Of a DNA stretch of 64,000 bases, positions 54,788-64,000 are shown piece by piece. The translations under genes and the position numbers were made by a program. The stretch is from Pseudarthrobacter defluvii (GTDB lineage: Bacteria; Actinomycetota; Actinomycetes; Actinomycetales; Micrococcaceae): the NCBI RefSeq assembly GCF_030323865.1, contig NZ_CP066362.1:1550001-1614000 (forward strand). The letters are read 5' to 3'. Positions within the stretch are counted from its first letter, which is position 1, and every line of letters begins with the position of its first letter. The notes beneath the pieces were generated by a model that searched no databases, was not told the origin of the DNA, and was given only the letters and a program-made list of their open reading frames with translations.

Positions 54788-55603
54788 GTGGCCGAATCCA
54801 AGCCCGGCTTTGAGGTGCGGCTGGCCAACTTCACGGGTCCCTTCGATCTCCTCCTGGGACTGATTGCCAAGCACCAGCTGGACATCACCGAAGTGGCCAT
54901 CGCCACGGTCACCGATGAGTTCATCAAGTACATCCGGAAGCTGCAGCAGCTCGGTGAAGAATGGGCCCTGGACGAGGCAAGCGAGTTCCTGGTGATTGCC
55001 GCCACCCTGCTTGACCTCAAAGCGGCGCGGCTCCTCCCTGCAGGTGAAGTCGAGGACGACGAGGATATCGCCCTGCTGGAGGCTCGGGACCTCCTGTTCG
55101 CCCGGTTGCTTCAGTACAAGGCCTTCAAGCAGGTGGCAGGCATCCTCGGTGAGACCCTGGACCAGGAAGGCAGCCGTTTTCCCCGGCAAGTGGCACTGGA
55201 AGAACACTTCGCGGCGATGCTGCCCGAACTGGTCTGGAAACACACGCCCCAGCAGTTTGCGGCGCTGGCTGAAGCCGCGCTCCGGCCCAAGGCGCCGGCG
55301 CAGCCACCGCAGGTGGGACTTGGCCACCTGCATGGCAGCAACGTCAGCGTCAAGGAGCAGGCGGAACTGCTGGGGCTCAGGCTCCAGCAGGAGTCACCGA
55401 TGACGTTCCGGTCGCTGATTGCCGACGCCGGCTCCACCCTGGTGGTGGTGGCCCGGTTCCTGGCCCTCCTGGAACTGTTCCGGGACCGGGCAGTCGCATT
55501 CGACCAGTTGTCACCGCTGGCGGAGCTTGCCATCCACTGGACGGCCGAAGGCCGGGACTGGTCAGCGGACAATCTAAGCGAAGAATATGAGGAGCAACCG
55601 TGA
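54788..55603 (+). CDS. scpA: Segregation and condensation protein A
   Basis: 271 residues. The N-terminal F-T-G-P-F-D-L-L-L-G-L-I signature and a C-terminal winged helix identify the kleisin that bridges SMC heads. GTG start seven bases after parA. Its TGA overlaps the scpB GTG by four bases, as usual for the complex partners. Confidence 0.94.
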   Translation: MAESKPGFEVRLANFTGPFDLLLGLIAKHQLDITEVAIATVTDEFIKYIRKLQQLGEEWALDEASEFLVIAATLLDLKAARLLPAGEVEDDEDIALLEARDLLFARLLQYKAFKQVAGILGETLDQEGSRFPRQVALEEHFAAMLPELVWKHTPQQFAALAEAALRPKAPAQPPQVGLGHLHGSNVSVKEQAELLGLRLQQESPMTFRSLIADAGSTLVVVARFLALLELFRDRAVAFDQLSPLAELAIHWTAEGRDWSADNLSEEYEEQP

Positions 55604-56289
55604 ACCCGCCATGGCAGGACAGGCAGCCACAGGAGTCGGAGCAGCAGGAGGACCCCGGCCACGGCACGGACTTTGACCATCTTCCCGGCGGTGCCAAGGC
55701 CGCCCTCGAGGCGGTGCTCATGGTCCTGGACCAACCCGCCAACGAGGAAGAACTGGCAGCAGGGCTTGGCTTGACGGTCCAGTCAGTCCGTTCTCTTCTG
55801 GCCGAACTGCAGCGTGAGTATGACGGCTATACTGTTAAAGCCCCGGAGATGGATAGTGCCAGCCACGCTGGTATCGGTTCCAGCCCCCGGGGTTTTGAAT
55901 TGCGGAACATCGCTGGTGGCTGGCGGATCTACTCCCGTACTGAATTTGCCGACATTGTTGGCAAATATGTGCTGGAAGGACAGACAGCCAGGCTCACCCA
56001 GGCGGCGTTGGAAACACTGGCAGTCATCGCATACCGGCAGCCTGTCTCCCGTGCACGTGTGTCTGCAATTCGCGGCGTCAATGTTGACTCCGTCGTACGG
56101 ACGCTCACCCAGCGCGGGCTGATTGAGGACTCGGGAACGGATCCCGAGTCCGGCGCAATCCTGTACCGGACTACCTCCTATTTCCTCGAGCGGATGGGAA
56201 TCAGTTCGGTTGAGGACTTGCCCCAGCTCTCGCCGCACCTTCCGGGGCTCGACGGAATCGCCGAGTTCTACGACGCCGAAACCATGTAG
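55600..56289 (+). CDS. scpB: Segregation and condensation protein B
   Basis: 229 residues with two winged-helix domains (about 30-110 and 115-200), including A-L-E-T-L-A-V-I-A-Y-R-Q-P-V-S-R and R-G-L-I-E-D-S-G, typical of ScpB. It binds the centre of ScpA. The first 25 residues are Gln/Glu-rich and disordered. Coupled to scpA by the GTGA overlap. Confidence 0.94.
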   Translation: MNPPWQDRQPQESEQQEDPGHGTDFDHLPGGAKAALEAVLMVLDQPANEEELAAGLGLTVQSVRSLLAELQREYDGYTVKAPEMDSASHAGIGSSPRGFELRNIAGGWRIYSRTEFADIVGKYVLEGQTARLTQAALETLAVIAYRQPVSRARVSAIRGVNVDSVVRTLTQRGLIEDSGTDPESGAILYRTTSYFLERMGISSVEDLPQLSPHLPGLDGIAEFYDAETM

Positions 56290-56412
56290 GCAGGGCACCC
56301 TGCCCGCAACAATTATTTACAGGTTTAGTTATCAGGGCAGACGAAGTCTGCACGGCTGGCTAGGGTTGTCCTTGGACATCGCTGCCGGCCAAAACACATT
56401 GAAGGACGGGTC

Positions 56413-57621
56413 ATGACACAGGCGGGACGCCAGGGTTCACCACGTAACGGTTCGGGACGCGGCGGGAACGAACGCAGCAATTCCCAGCAGCGCAACTCAC
56501 AGGGAGGCAGCTTCAGCGGGGGCTCCCGCGGCGGCACAGGAAAACGTGCTGCAGGGTTCGGCGGCGACCGTCCGCACCGCGCTCCAAAACCGCGCGAGGA
56601 ACGCTTCATCGACCCCGACCTCGCCGGGAACCAGCCCGAACGCGGCGCCGAGGGCGCCAGGAGTGCCAAGCCGTCGTCGCGCAAGCCTGCCGCCAGGAAG
56701 CCCGGCGCCAAAAAGGCTCCCGGAACTCCCGGCGCGCCCAAGCCCAAGCCGCGCACCGGCGCGCCCGGAGCGGCAGCTTCCCGCGCGTTCGGCAGCGAAC
56801 GCTTCGGCCAGAACCTTGGCCCGGTCCGTAAGCCGGCCCGGAAGAAGCACCCCCGCGGCAATGTTCCCCAGTCCGAACTCCACGACGCCGACGGCGTGCG
56901 CCTGCAGAAGGTCATGGCCTCCGCAGGAGTCGCCTCCCGGCGCGTCTGCGAGGAAATGATCGCCGAGGGCCGCGTTGAGGTAGACGGCCAGGTTGTCACC
57001 GAACTCGGTGTCCGCGTTGATCCCAAGACCGCAGTGATCCACGTTGACGGCCTGCGGATCCAGCTGGACGAAAACCTGGTGTACATGGTGTTCAACAAGC
57101 CCAAGGGCGTGGTGTCTACCATGGAGGACCCCGAGGGCCGGCCCTGCATCAGCGATTTCCTCAAGAACAACAAGAACACGGGTGAACGTCTCTTCCACGT
57201 GGGTCGGCTCGACGTCGCCACCGAGGGCCTGCTGCTGCTGACCAACGACGGCGAACTGGCCAACCGGCTGACCCACCCGTCCTACGAGGTGCCCAAGACC
57301 TACCTGGTGCAGGTTCGGGGGCCGTTCCCGCAGGGCGTCGGCGCCCAGCTGAAGTCCGGCGTCGAACTGGAAGACGGCATGGCCGCCGTCGACTCCTTCC
57401 GCCTGGTGGATTCCACCCCCGGCCACGTGCTGATCGAAGTTGTGCTCCACTCCGGCAAGAACCGCATCGTGCGCCGCATGTTCGATGCGGTCGGCTTCCC
57501 GGTCCAGCGGCTCGTGCGGGTCAAGGTGGGCCCGATCGGCCTCGGCGACCAGCGCCAGGGCAGCATCCGCAACCTCGGCAAGCAGGAAGTCGGCCACCTG
57601 CTGGCATCCGTAGGGCTCTGA
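56413..57621 (+). CDS. rluB: 23S rRNA pseudouridine synthase (RluB family)
   Basis: 402 residues. Residues 1-155 are a basic, Gly/Arg/Ser/Gln-rich disordered tail. The S4 domain follows (157-215, V-R-L-Q-K-V-M-A-S-A-G-V-A-S-R-R), then the catalytic domain with D267 in H-V-G-R-L-D-V-A-T-E-G-L-L. By family it makes pseudouridine 2605 in helix 93 of 23S rRNA. The long tail is an actinobacterial feature that probably adds RNA affinity. ATG start; 123 bases separate it from scpB, so a separate promoter is possible. Confidence 0.92.
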   Translation: MTQAGRQGSPRNGSGRGGNERSNSQQRNSQGGSFSGGSRGGTGKRAAGFGGDRPHRAPKPREERFIDPDLAGNQPERGAEGARSAKPSSRKPAARKPGAKKAPGTPGAPKPKPRTGAPGAAASRAFGSERFGQNLGPVRKPARKKHPRGNVPQSELHDADGVRLQKVMASAGVASRRVCEEMIAEGRVEVDGQVVTELGVRVDPKTAVIHVDGLRIQLDENLVYMVFNKPKGVVSTMEDPEGRPCISDFLKNNKNTGERLFHVGRLDVATEGLLLLTNDGELANRLTHPSYEVPKTYLVQVRGPFPQGVGAQLKSGVELEDGMAAVDSFRLVDSTPGHVLIEVVLHSGKNRIVRRMFDAVGFPVQRLVRVKVGPIGLGDQRQGSIRNLGKQEVGHLLASVGL

Positions 57622-57624
57622 CGC

Positions 57625-58731
57625 ATGTCCGCGTTCAAAAGCCAGGGCCGCGGCCACCTGGATGGCCCGGTGGTGGTCATTGGTACCGGACTGCTGGGCA
57701 CCAGCATCGGGCTGGGCCTCCGGGGGCGCGGCGTGCCCGTGTTCCTTTCCGACCCGTCGCCCACCAACCAGGCCGTGGCTGTGGACATCGGTGCGGGCCG
57801 CCCCTTGGCGGAGCTGGGCGGCACGCCCCAACTGGTGGTGGTTGCTGCCCCGCCGGACGTGACGGCCGACGTCGTCTGCCGGGCACTGGCTGACTACCCC
57901 GAGTCCGTCGTGGTGGACATTGCCAGCGTCAAGGCGGATATCCAGTCGCGGCTTCGCAGCCTCGGCGCCGACCTCTCGCGGTACGTGGGCACCCACCCGA
58001 TGGCCGGCCGGGAAAAGTCAGGGCCCGTGGCGGCGCGCGGCGAGCTGTTCACGTCCATGCCGTGGGTGCTCTGCCCCTCGGAGGAAACCTCAGGCAGTGC
58101 CCTGCAGGTGGCCCGTTCGCTTGCCTCCGATTTGGGCGCGGTAGTGTCGCAGTTCAGCGCGGACGAACACGATGAAGCCGTGGCACTGGTGTCGCACCTG
58201 CCGCAGGTCATGTCATCCCTGCTGGCCAGCCGCCTGCAGGGGACGCCGCTGCATGCGCTGTCGCTGGCCGGCAACGGCCTGCGCGATGTCACGCGGATCG
58301 CGGCCAGCGATCCCACGCTATGGGTGCAGATCCTGGGCGGCAACGCGGCCAAAGTGGTCCAGATCCTCTACGGCGTCCGCGAGGACTTGAACCGCCTGAT
58401 CGGCACACTGGAGCACCCCTCCGCACCGGGCGCCAGGCTGGACCTGGCGCAGCTGATCAGCGAGGGCAACGCAGGCCAGGCCCGGATCCCCGGCAAGCAC
58501 GGCGGCCCGCCGCAGGCATACTCCTGGCTCACCGTCCTGGTGGACGACAAGCCCGGCCAGATCGCGCAGCTGCTCACCGAAATCGGTGAAATCGGCGTCA
58601 ACGTCGAAGACCTTCGGCTGGACCATTCCTCCGGACAGAACGTGGGCATGGTGGAATTGTCTGTATTGCCGAACAAGCACGACCACCTGATCGAAGCTCT
58701 CAACGACCGCGGATGGCGGGTACTTCAGTAA
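57625..58731 (+). CDS. tyrA: Prephenate dehydrogenase
   Basis: 368 residues. The NAD-binding loop G-T-G-L-L-G-T-S-I-G starts near residue 18, followed by the H-P-M-A-G-R-E-K-S-G prephenate site. A C-terminal ACT domain (about 295-368, with V-D-D-K-P-G-Q-I-A-Q-L-L) probably gives feedback control by tyrosine. It makes 4-hydroxyphenylpyruvate. The ATG follows rluB by three bases; its TAA shares a base with the cmk ATG. Confidence 0.92.
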   Translation: MSAFKSQGRGHLDGPVVVIGTGLLGTSIGLGLRGRGVPVFLSDPSPTNQAVAVDIGAGRPLAELGGTPQLVVVAAPPDVTADVVCRALADYPESVVVDIASVKADIQSRLRSLGADLSRYVGTHPMAGREKSGPVAARGELFTSMPWVLCPSEETSGSALQVARSLASDLGAVVSQFSADEHDEAVALVSHLPQVMSSLLASRLQGTPLHALSLAGNGLRDVTRIAASDPTLWVQILGGNAAKVVQILYGVREDLNRLIGTLEHPSAPGARLDLAQLISEGNAGQARIPGKHGGPPQAYSWLTVLVDDKPGQIAQLLTEIGEIGVNVEDLRLDHSSGQNVGMVELSVLPNKHDHLIEALNDRGWRVLQ

Positions 58732-59444
58732 TGACACAGGAACTCCTCGAAACCATGCGCGCGTTGCGCATTGGGCGGCCCCTGGTGGTCGCCATCGACG
58801 GGCCTTCCGGCTCCGGCAAATCCAGCGTGAGCAAGGAAGTTGCCCGCCGGCTCCGGCTGGCATACCTGGACACCGGCGCGATGTACCGTGCCCTGACCTG
58901 GTACTGCGTGACCGAAGGCATCGACCTTGACGACACACCCGCCGTCGAGCAGGCATCCAGGGACTTCGTCCTGGAAGTGAGCACCAGCCCGCAGGATGAG
59001 TACGTCCGGGTGGGTGGCGTGGACGTTACGGATGCCATCCGTGAGCCGGCCATCTCGTCCGCCGTCAGTGCCGTTGCCACCACCCTCGGTGCCCGGACTG
59101 AACTGATCCGCCGGCAGCGCGAACTCATCGAAAAGCACCACCGCCGCATGGTGGTGGAAGGCAGGGACATCACCACCGTCGTCGCGCCCGGGGCTGAGGT
59201 ACGAATGCTCCTCACGGCCAGCGAGGAAGCACGGCTGCGCCGGCGGGGCATCCAGCTGGGCGGCACGCAAAACGCCGAGCAGCTCGCGGCCCAGGTAACC
59301 CGCAGGGACGCCAAGGACTCGACCGTGGTGAATTTCACCAAGGCGGCCGACGGCGTGGTCACCCTGGACTCCTCGGACCTGGATTTCGAGCAGACCGTGG
59401 ACGCCGCCCTGGTGATCGTCACCAAGGTCCTCAACCGTGACTGA
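58731..59444 (+). CDS. cmk: Cytidylate kinase
   Basis: 237 residues. The P-loop is G24-P-S-G-S-G-K-S31, followed by Y-L-D-T-G-A-M-Y-R-A-L-T and the G-R-D-I-T-T-V-V segment with CMP contacts. It phosphorylates CMP and dCMP. The ATG at 58731 lies in TAATG with the tyrA stop; an in-frame ATG at 58713 lies inside tyrA and is less likely. Confidence 0.94.
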   Translation: MTQELLETMRALRIGRPLVVAIDGPSGSGKSSVSKEVARRLRLAYLDTGAMYRALTWYCVTEGIDLDDTPAVEQASRDFVLEVSTSPQDEYVRVGGVDVTDAIREPAISSAVSAVATTLGARTELIRRQRELIEKHHRRMVVEGRDITTVVAPGAEVRMLLTASEEARLRRRGIQLGGTQNAEQLAAQVTRRDAKDSTVVNFTKAADGVVTLDSSDLDFEQTVDAALVIVTKVLNRD

Positions 59445-60147
59445 GCCCGCGGCCGCCCTTCCATCCGGCCTGACCATGGCGTGGAGCAGGCCGGTGGGGT
59501 GGATCCTCGACCATCTGGTCTACCGGACCACCGTGACCGGCAGGAGCAACGTACCCACCGGCGGGCCGGTGATCTTCGCGGCCAACCACATCAGCTTCCT
59601 TGACGGGCCCGTGATGTTCGGCGCGGCGCCGCGCCCCATGCATATCCTGGTTAAACAGGAGATGTTCAAAGGATTCCTGGGCCGGGTGCTCACCGCCTCC
59701 GGGCAGCTTCCGGTGGACCGGCGCGGCGACCGCGCAGCGCTGCAGCGCTGCAGGGACGTGCTCGACGCCGGGCGCTGCGTCGGAATCCTTCCTGAAGGGA
59801 CGCGGGGGAGCGGGGCAGCCGCGGACATCAACGGCGGCGTGGCCTGGCTGGCATTGAACAGCGGGGCGCCAGTAGTGCCGGTCGCCATCCTGGGAACACG
59901 CCAGGGCGATGAACACCTGGACTTCGTTCCGCGGCCCGGGCGGCGCTTCCACGTCAGCTTCGGCTCCGCCCTCACCCTGGCCCGCCGGGCCGGCGAAACC
60001 GGGCGTGCTTCAATGGACAGGGCGGCGCAGGAGATCCGTGCAGCGCTGGCAGGGCACGTCCAGGACACGATCCAGGTCAGCGGGCAGCCACTGCCCAATG
60101 CTGACCACAAAGACTTGACAGCAGTAGCCGGGGACGCCGGCAGATGA
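59437..60147 (+). CDS. 1-acyl-sn-glycerol-3-phosphate acyltransferase family protein
   Basis: 236 residues of the PlsC family. The acyltransferase motif N50-H51-I-S-F-L-D56 holds the catalytic His/Asp pair, and L-P-E-G-T-R-G is the phosphate-binding block III. It would acylate lysophosphatidic acid or a related lysolipid at the membrane. GTG start eight bases inside the cmk end, so the two genes are coupled. Confidence 0.87.
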   Translation: MTEPAAALPSGLTMAWSRPVGWILDHLVYRTTVTGRSNVPTGGPVIFAANHISFLDGPVMFGAAPRPMHILVKQEMFKGFLGRVLTASGQLPVDRRGDRAALQRCRDVLDAGRCVGILPEGTRGSGAAADINGGVAWLALNSGAPVVPVAILGTRQGDEHLDFVPRPGRRFHVSFGSALTLARRAGETGRASMDRAAQEIRAALAGHVQDTIQVSGQPLPNADHKDLTAVAGDAGR

Positions 60148-60163
60148 CCACAAAGGACTTGCA

Positions 60164-61711
60164 ATGAGCGACACCACCCAGACTTCCGGGCATTCCGGCG
60201 CCGACGACGACTACAGGCCCACAGGCACCGACCAGGTTGCCGAGCGGCTGGCAGCCATTGACGACGACGAAGCGGAGTTGCGTGCCGCTTCCCTCCGGGC
60301 CGGCCTGGAGGATTACGAGCTTGACGAGGACGACGCCGCCCTGCTGAGCGGCGAGTACGGCGACGAGGACTTTGAGGGCCCCCTCAAGCTGGATCCCGTC
60401 CTGGCCATCATCGGCCGGCCGAACGTGGGCAAGTCCACCCTGGTAAACCGCATTCTGGGCCGCCGGGAAGCAGTGGTGGAGGACACCCCGGGCGTTACCC
60501 GCGACCGCGTCATGTACTCGGCGCACTGGAACGGCCGCAACTTCACCCTGGTGGACACCGGCGGGTGGGAGCATGACGCCCGCGGCATCCACGCCCGCGT
60601 TGCCGAACAGGCCGAGATGGCAGTGGAACTCGCCGACGCCGTGCTGTTCGTGGTGGACTCCGCCGTCGGTGCTACGGCCACGGATGAAGGCGTCATGAAG
60701 ATGCTGCGCCGCAGCAAGAAGCCGGTCATCATGGTGGCCAACAAAGTGGACGACTTTGCCCAGGAAGCCGACAGCGCAGCACTCTGGGGCCTTGGCTTCG
60801 GCGAGCCTTACCCGGTGTCGGCCCTCCACGGCCGCGGCGTGGCCGACCTCCTGGACCACGTCATGGACGTCCTGCCCGAGTTCTCCACCGTTGAGGGTGT
60901 GGAACGCTCCGGCGGTCCGCGCCGCATCGCCCTGATTGGACGCCCGAACGTAGGCAAGTCCTCGCTGCTGAACAAGCTCGCGGGATCCGAACGCGTGGTG
61001 GTGGACAACACCGCAGGCACCACCCGCGACCCCGTGGACGAATTTATCGAGCTCGGTGGCCGCACCTGGCGTTTCGTGGACACCGCCGGCATCCGTCGCC
61101 GCCAGCACATGGCGCAGGGTGCGGACTACTATGCCTCCCTCCGGACGCAGGCCGCGCTCGAGAAGGCGGAGGTCGCCGTCGTGCTCCTCGCAGTGGACGA
61201 GGTCCTCAGCGAACAGGACGTGCGCATCCTTCAGCTGGCCATCGAGTCCGGGCGCGCCCTGGTCCTGGCCTTCAACAAGTGGGACCTGCTCGATGACGAA
61301 CGCCGCCGCTACCTGGAGCGCGAGATCGAGCAGGACCTGGCACACGTCGACTGGGCGCCGCGCGTCAACATCTCGGCAAAGACCGGCTGGCACAAGGACC
61401 GCCTGGTTCCTGCGCTGGACCTGGCCCTGGAGAACTGGGACCGGCGCATTGCCACCGGGCGCCTGAATGCCTTCCTCGGGGAGCTCGTGGCCGCGCATCC
61501 GCACCCGGTCCGCGGTGGCAAGCAGCCGCGCATCCTCTTTGGCACCCAGGCGTCCAGCCGGCCGCCGAAGTTCGTGCTGTTCACTACCGGATTCCTGGAC
61601 CCCGGGTACCGCCGGTTCATCACGCGCCGGCTGCGCGAAACCTTCGGATTCGAGGGCACGCCAATTGAGGTCAGCATGCGCGTGCGCGAGAAGCGCGGCC
61701 GGAAGCGTTAA
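60164..61711 (+). CDS. der: Ribosome assembly GTPase Der (EngA)
   Basis: 515 residues. Two GTPase domains in tandem each show G-R-P-N-V-G-K-S (84-91 and about 262-269), with D-T-P-G/D-N-T-A-G-type switch regions and N-K-x-D motifs. A C-terminal KH-like domain follows (about 430-510). Der acts in 50S assembly. Residues 1-76 form an acidic extension (D/E-rich) absent from enterobacterial Der but usual in actinobacteria. Confidence 0.95.
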   Translation: MSDTTQTSGHSGADDDYRPTGTDQVAERLAAIDDDEAELRAASLRAGLEDYELDEDDAALLSGEYGDEDFEGPLKLDPVLAIIGRPNVGKSTLVNRILGRREAVVEDTPGVTRDRVMYSAHWNGRNFTLVDTGGWEHDARGIHARVAEQAEMAVELADAVLFVVDSAVGATATDEGVMKMLRRSKKPVIMVANKVDDFAQEADSAALWGLGFGEPYPVSALHGRGVADLLDHVMDVLPEFSTVEGVERSGGPRRIALIGRPNVGKSSLLNKLAGSERVVVDNTAGTTRDPVDEFIELGGRTWRFVDTAGIRRRQHMAQGADYYASLRTQAALEKAEVAVVLLAVDEVLSEQDVRILQLAIESGRALVLAFNKWDLLDDERRRYLEREIEQDLAHVDWAPRVNISAKTGWHKDRLVPALDLALENWDRRIATGRLNAFLGELVAAHPHPVRGGKQPRILFGTQASSRPPKFVLFTTGFLDPGYRRFITRRLRETFGFEGTPIEVSMRVREKRGRKR

Positions 61712-61847
61712 TTGCGACACACCTTCGAGCCGATCGCCGGAAAGTGTCACAGGCACCCTTCCGGATCGTGTAAGCTCTTCTAGGTGGTTCGGCCGGACTG
61801 CTGATGAAAACCTTCGGGTTGAGTTCAGCGGAGAACGGCGGAACCAG

Positions 61848-61921
<74 letters not shown>

Positions 61922-61928
61922 CCGAAAA

Positions 61929-61971
61929 GCGGAAAGCGCCGGAGAATTTCTCCGGCGCTTTCCGCTTTTTT
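61929..61971 (+). terminator. Terminator after tRNA-Pro
   Basis: GCGGAAAGCGCCGGAGAA (61929-61946) pairs perfectly with 61948-61965, an 18-bp stem with a single-base geometric loop, followed by six T. Confidence 0.9.
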
Positions 61972-62005
61972 GGCGTCGTGGCCATGAGTGGCCCCGCACC
62001 TTCCT

Positions 62006-62045
62006 CCGGACAAATCACCCCGGAGGCCGGGGGTGGTTTGTCCGG
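62006..62045. terminator. Hairpin between tRNA-Pro and the deacetylase gene
   Basis: CCGGACAAATCACCCC (62006-62021) pairs with 62030-62045 (one G-U pair), a 16-bp stem with an eight-base loop. It lies downstream of the deacetylase stop codon and could end that transcript. Confidence 0.6.
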
Positions 62046-62087
62046 ATGGGGGTGTCCTGGGCGGGACGCGCCATCACAGCGGGCCGG

Positions 62088-63866
62088 CTAGCCGAGGGCG
62101 GCGTCGAGGGTGACGAAGCCGTAACCCGCCGCCCGGAGCTGGGAAATCACCTCGGGGAGTGCAGCGGCGTCGAGCGTTGAACCGTCGTCGGGGTTCGAGC
62201 CGAGGTGCATCAGGACGATCTCCCCGGGCTGCGCGGAAGCCATGACGCGCTGGACGATGAAGCCCGGGCCGCGCGTTCCGTTCATGGTGCCTGCCCAGCC
62301 CAGGGTGTCAACGGTCCACCGAATCGCCGCGTAGCCGGCGGAGTTGGCGTCTGCGACCGTACGGGAATCGCGGGCGCCGAAGGGGAAGCGGAAGAACGGG
62401 AGCGGGTCGGCTCCAGCGGCCTCGATGGTCCTCTGCGCGCTGTTGATCTCGGCTGCGATCTGGGCGTCGGTCAGGGTGGTGAAATCCGGGTGGGTCATCG
62501 AATGGTTGCCGATCCGATGCCCCGCGTTGTAGATCAGCGCCGGGTCTGCGGGGAACTGGTTGACCCAGTCTCCGGTGAGGAAGAACGTACCAGGGACGCC
62601 GTTGGCGGCGAGGGTGGCGAGGACCGAACGGAGGGCGGCGTCGTTGGCGCCGGCGTCGAACGTAAGCGCGACAACCTTCTGTGTAGTCGGAATGCGCTCA
62701 AGGTCTACGCCCAGGAGCGCTGACGGGACGCTCGTGTAGACGACCTCGGTCCTGCCGCTGGCAGCGTGCCACAGGATCGATCCGTGCTGGAAGTCGTTGC
62801 GGCGCCCGCCCGTGATGCCGTACTCGCCGCTGACCGGGTAACCGAGCCGGCTGCGCTCCCAACCGAGGGCCGCCCACTGGGCCCGGATGGCCCCATACAC
62901 CTCGTGGGCTCCAGTGGCCGGCGACCAGTAGATCGACGAGCCGGCGTTCGTGCCGCTGAAGTGGTTGTACCTGCCGGTCCCGTCGGGGGCGCCAGTCTCG
63001 TCCGTCACTGGGAATCCGAGCAAGCCGGCCGGCCCCCCTAGCTCCAAATAGCGTCCGCGGATGGCCCCGTGCACCTCGTGGGCTCCGGTGCCGGGGCTCC
63101 AGTAGATTGTGCCGCGCTCGAAGTCGTTGTACTGGCCGCCACCGCCCGGAGTCGCGGTCTCGTCCGTCACCGGGAAGCCAAAGAACCCCGCGGGCCCGCC
63201 CAGTGCCAGATAGGTGCCGCGGATGGCCCCGTGCACCTCGTGGGCTCCGGTGCCGGGGCTCCAGTAGATTGTGCCGCGCTCGAAGTCGTTGTACTGGCCG
63301 CCACCGCCGGAAGTGGCGGCCTCGTCGGTGAGCGGGAAGCCCAGGTAGCCGCCCGGTCCGCCGAACGCCAGATAGCGTCCGCGGATGGCCCCGTGCACCT
63401 CGTGGGCTCCGGTGCCGGGGCTCCAGTAGATCGTGCCACGGGCAAAGTCGTTGTACCGGCCGGGGGCGCCCGGGGTGGCGGTCTCGTCCGTTAAGGGGAA
63501 GCCAAAGAACCCGGCCGGGCCGCCCAGCGCGAGATAGCGTCCGCGGATCGCCCCGTGCACCTCGCGCGCCCCGGTGCCGGGGCTCCAGTAGATCGTGCCG
63601 GCGGTGTAGTCCTGGGCGCGGCCTCCAGCGATGTCATACGCGCCGCCGACTGGCGTGCCGAGGAATGATGCGCTGCCCCCGAGCTGCTCATAGTGCTGGA
63701 TGATGGCGTCGTCGCCAGCCTGCAGGACCGCCATCGACGCCGGAACGCTCTGCTGCGAGGCTGCCGCCGCTGTAGCCGCGGGCGGCGCCAAGGCAGTGCC
63801 CCCGGGACCACCGCCGAGGGCGAGGGCCAAGGCTATTCCGAGGACGGCGAATCGAGACCGGCGCAT
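62088..63866 (-). CDS. Secreted LGFP-repeat polysaccharide deacetylase
   Basis: 592 residues. A signal peptide (about 1-38: R-R-S-R, a hydrophobic core, then A-T-A-A-A-A) is followed by six LGFP repeats of 52-58 residues (54-105, 106-159, 160-213, 214-267, 268-325, 326-377), each containing G-x-P-x-G-F-x-G-F-P or a variant and Y-W-S-P-x-T-G-A. A NodB domain (396-590) carries T-F-D404-A-G-A-N-D, H455-S-M-T-H459 and R-F-P-F-G-A-R-D. LGFP repeats bind cell-wall arabinogalactan-type polymers, so deacetylation of a wall or surface glycan is likely. It begins the accessory DNA after the conserved der-tRNA end. Confidence 0.88.
   Translation of the reverse strand: MRRSRFAVLGIALALALGGGPGGTALAPPAATAAAASQQSVPASMAVLQAGDDAIIQHYEQLGGSASFLGTPVGGAYDIAGGRAQDYTAGTIYWSPGTGAREVHGAIRGRYLALGGPAGFFGFPLTDETATPGAPGRYNDFARGTIYWSPGTGAHEVHGAIRGRYLAFGGPGGYLGFPLTDEAATSGGGGQYNDFERGTIYWSPGTGAHEVHGAIRGTYLALGGPAGFFGFPVTDETATPGGGGQYNDFERGTIYWSPGTGAHEVHGAIRGRYLELGGPAGLLGFPVTDETGAPDGTGRYNHFSGTNAGSSIYWSPATGAHEVYGAIRAQWAALGWERSRLGYPVSGEYGITGGRRNDFQHGSILWHAASGRTEVVYTSVPSALLGVDLERIPTTQKVVALTFDAGANDAALRSVLATLAANGVPGTFFLTGDWVNQFPADPALIYNAGHRIGNHSMTHPDFTTLTDAQIAAEINSAQRTIEAAGADPLPFFRFPFGARDSRTVADANSAGYAAIRWTVDTLGWAGTMNGTRGPGFIVQRVMASAQPGEIVLMHLGSNPDDGSTLDAAALPEVISQLRAAGYGFVTLDAALG
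63066..63551 (-). repeat. Three near-identical 162-bp repeats inside the LGFP gene
   Basis: These encode LGFP repeats 2, 3 and 4. The stretch for G-T-I-Y-W-S-P-G-T-G-A-H-E-V-H-G is nearly base-for-base identical among copies, which suggests recent duplication or gene conversion. Confidence 0.8.
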
Positions 63867-64000
63867 GGTGGCCCCTTAGAACTGATCGAGACTTGCGAGC
63901 CTTGATCAGGACGTTACGCCGCAGGGGCCTGCGCGGGCAGGACCGGAAGTCCCGAATTGCAGACTTCGGTGCCGGATCATCCTACTTCAGGAACTTCGAG

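Noticed and set aside
63867..64000. Partial gene at the right edge
   Set aside because: No frame with family resemblance or a start signal in the 134 bases; left as upstream region of the deacetylase.

Overview
The window is high-GC actinobacterial chromosome, most likely Arthrobacter sensu lato (for example Pseudarthrobacter). This rests on the 16S/23S/5S operon at 26.5-32.0 kb, on mycothiol-dependent and LGFP-type protein families, on a strongly GC-ending codon bias, and on gene order. The order pheST-argCJBDFRGH ... mpg ... tyrS ... HAD-small gene-tlyA-nadK-recN-pyrG-NUDIX-xerD ... parA-scpAB-rluB-cmk-der follows, as I remember it, the Mycobacterium tuberculosis block Rv1649-Rv1713.

Layout. 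0-4.4 kb: an MFS exporter, a MutT-like NUDIX hydrolase, a radical-SAM protein under a probable LexA box, and a coupled pair (HExxH protein plus SIMPL protein). 4.4-8.2 kb: pheST, preceded by an unreported-looking Arg-rich upstream ORF. 8.2-9.2 kb: a quinone oxidoreductase on the opposite strand. 9.3-18.1 kb: the complete arginine operon argCJBDFRGH, mostly with 1-8 bp overlaps, under a probable ArgR operator. 18.2-24.7 kb: a PNPOx-family oxidase, a maleylpyruvate-isomerase-like enzyme, an alkylation-repair group (ogt and ada-alkA divergent from mpg) and the RNA polymerase recycling motor HelD. 24.7-32.1 kb: tyrS and one rRNA operon with recognisable processing stems. 32.5-43.3 kb: an RGG-repeat/TPR-like protein, HAD phosphatase, small protein, TlyA, NAD kinase, RecN, CTP synthase, NUDIX, XerD and a second NUDIX. 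43.4-53.7 kb: a metabolic insertion, the methylcitrate cycle (GntR-prpD-prpB-prpC divergent from prpE) and a CitA/CitB-type two-component system divergent from dctA. Together these form a module for uptake of C4-dicarboxylates and breakdown of propionate. 53.9-61.7 kb: parA-scpA-scpB, rluB, tyrA-cmk-plsC-der. 61.8-64 kb: tRNA-Pro(GGG) and a secreted LGFP-repeat polysaccharide deacetylase.

The most unusual non-coding signal is a family of 32-bp tandem units with the core STGAGCGGG. It occurs at two places, 18.07-18.21 kb after argH and 32.09-32.33 kb after the 5S gene. Both loci keep an exact 32-bp period, and in both a minus-oriented cluster is followed by a plus-oriented cluster. A second pervasive signal is a TANNNT -10 box lying exactly 6-7 nt before start codons of many genes, which indicates leaderless transcription. 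I found no CRISPR array, insertion sequence or prophage, and no certain pseudogene.
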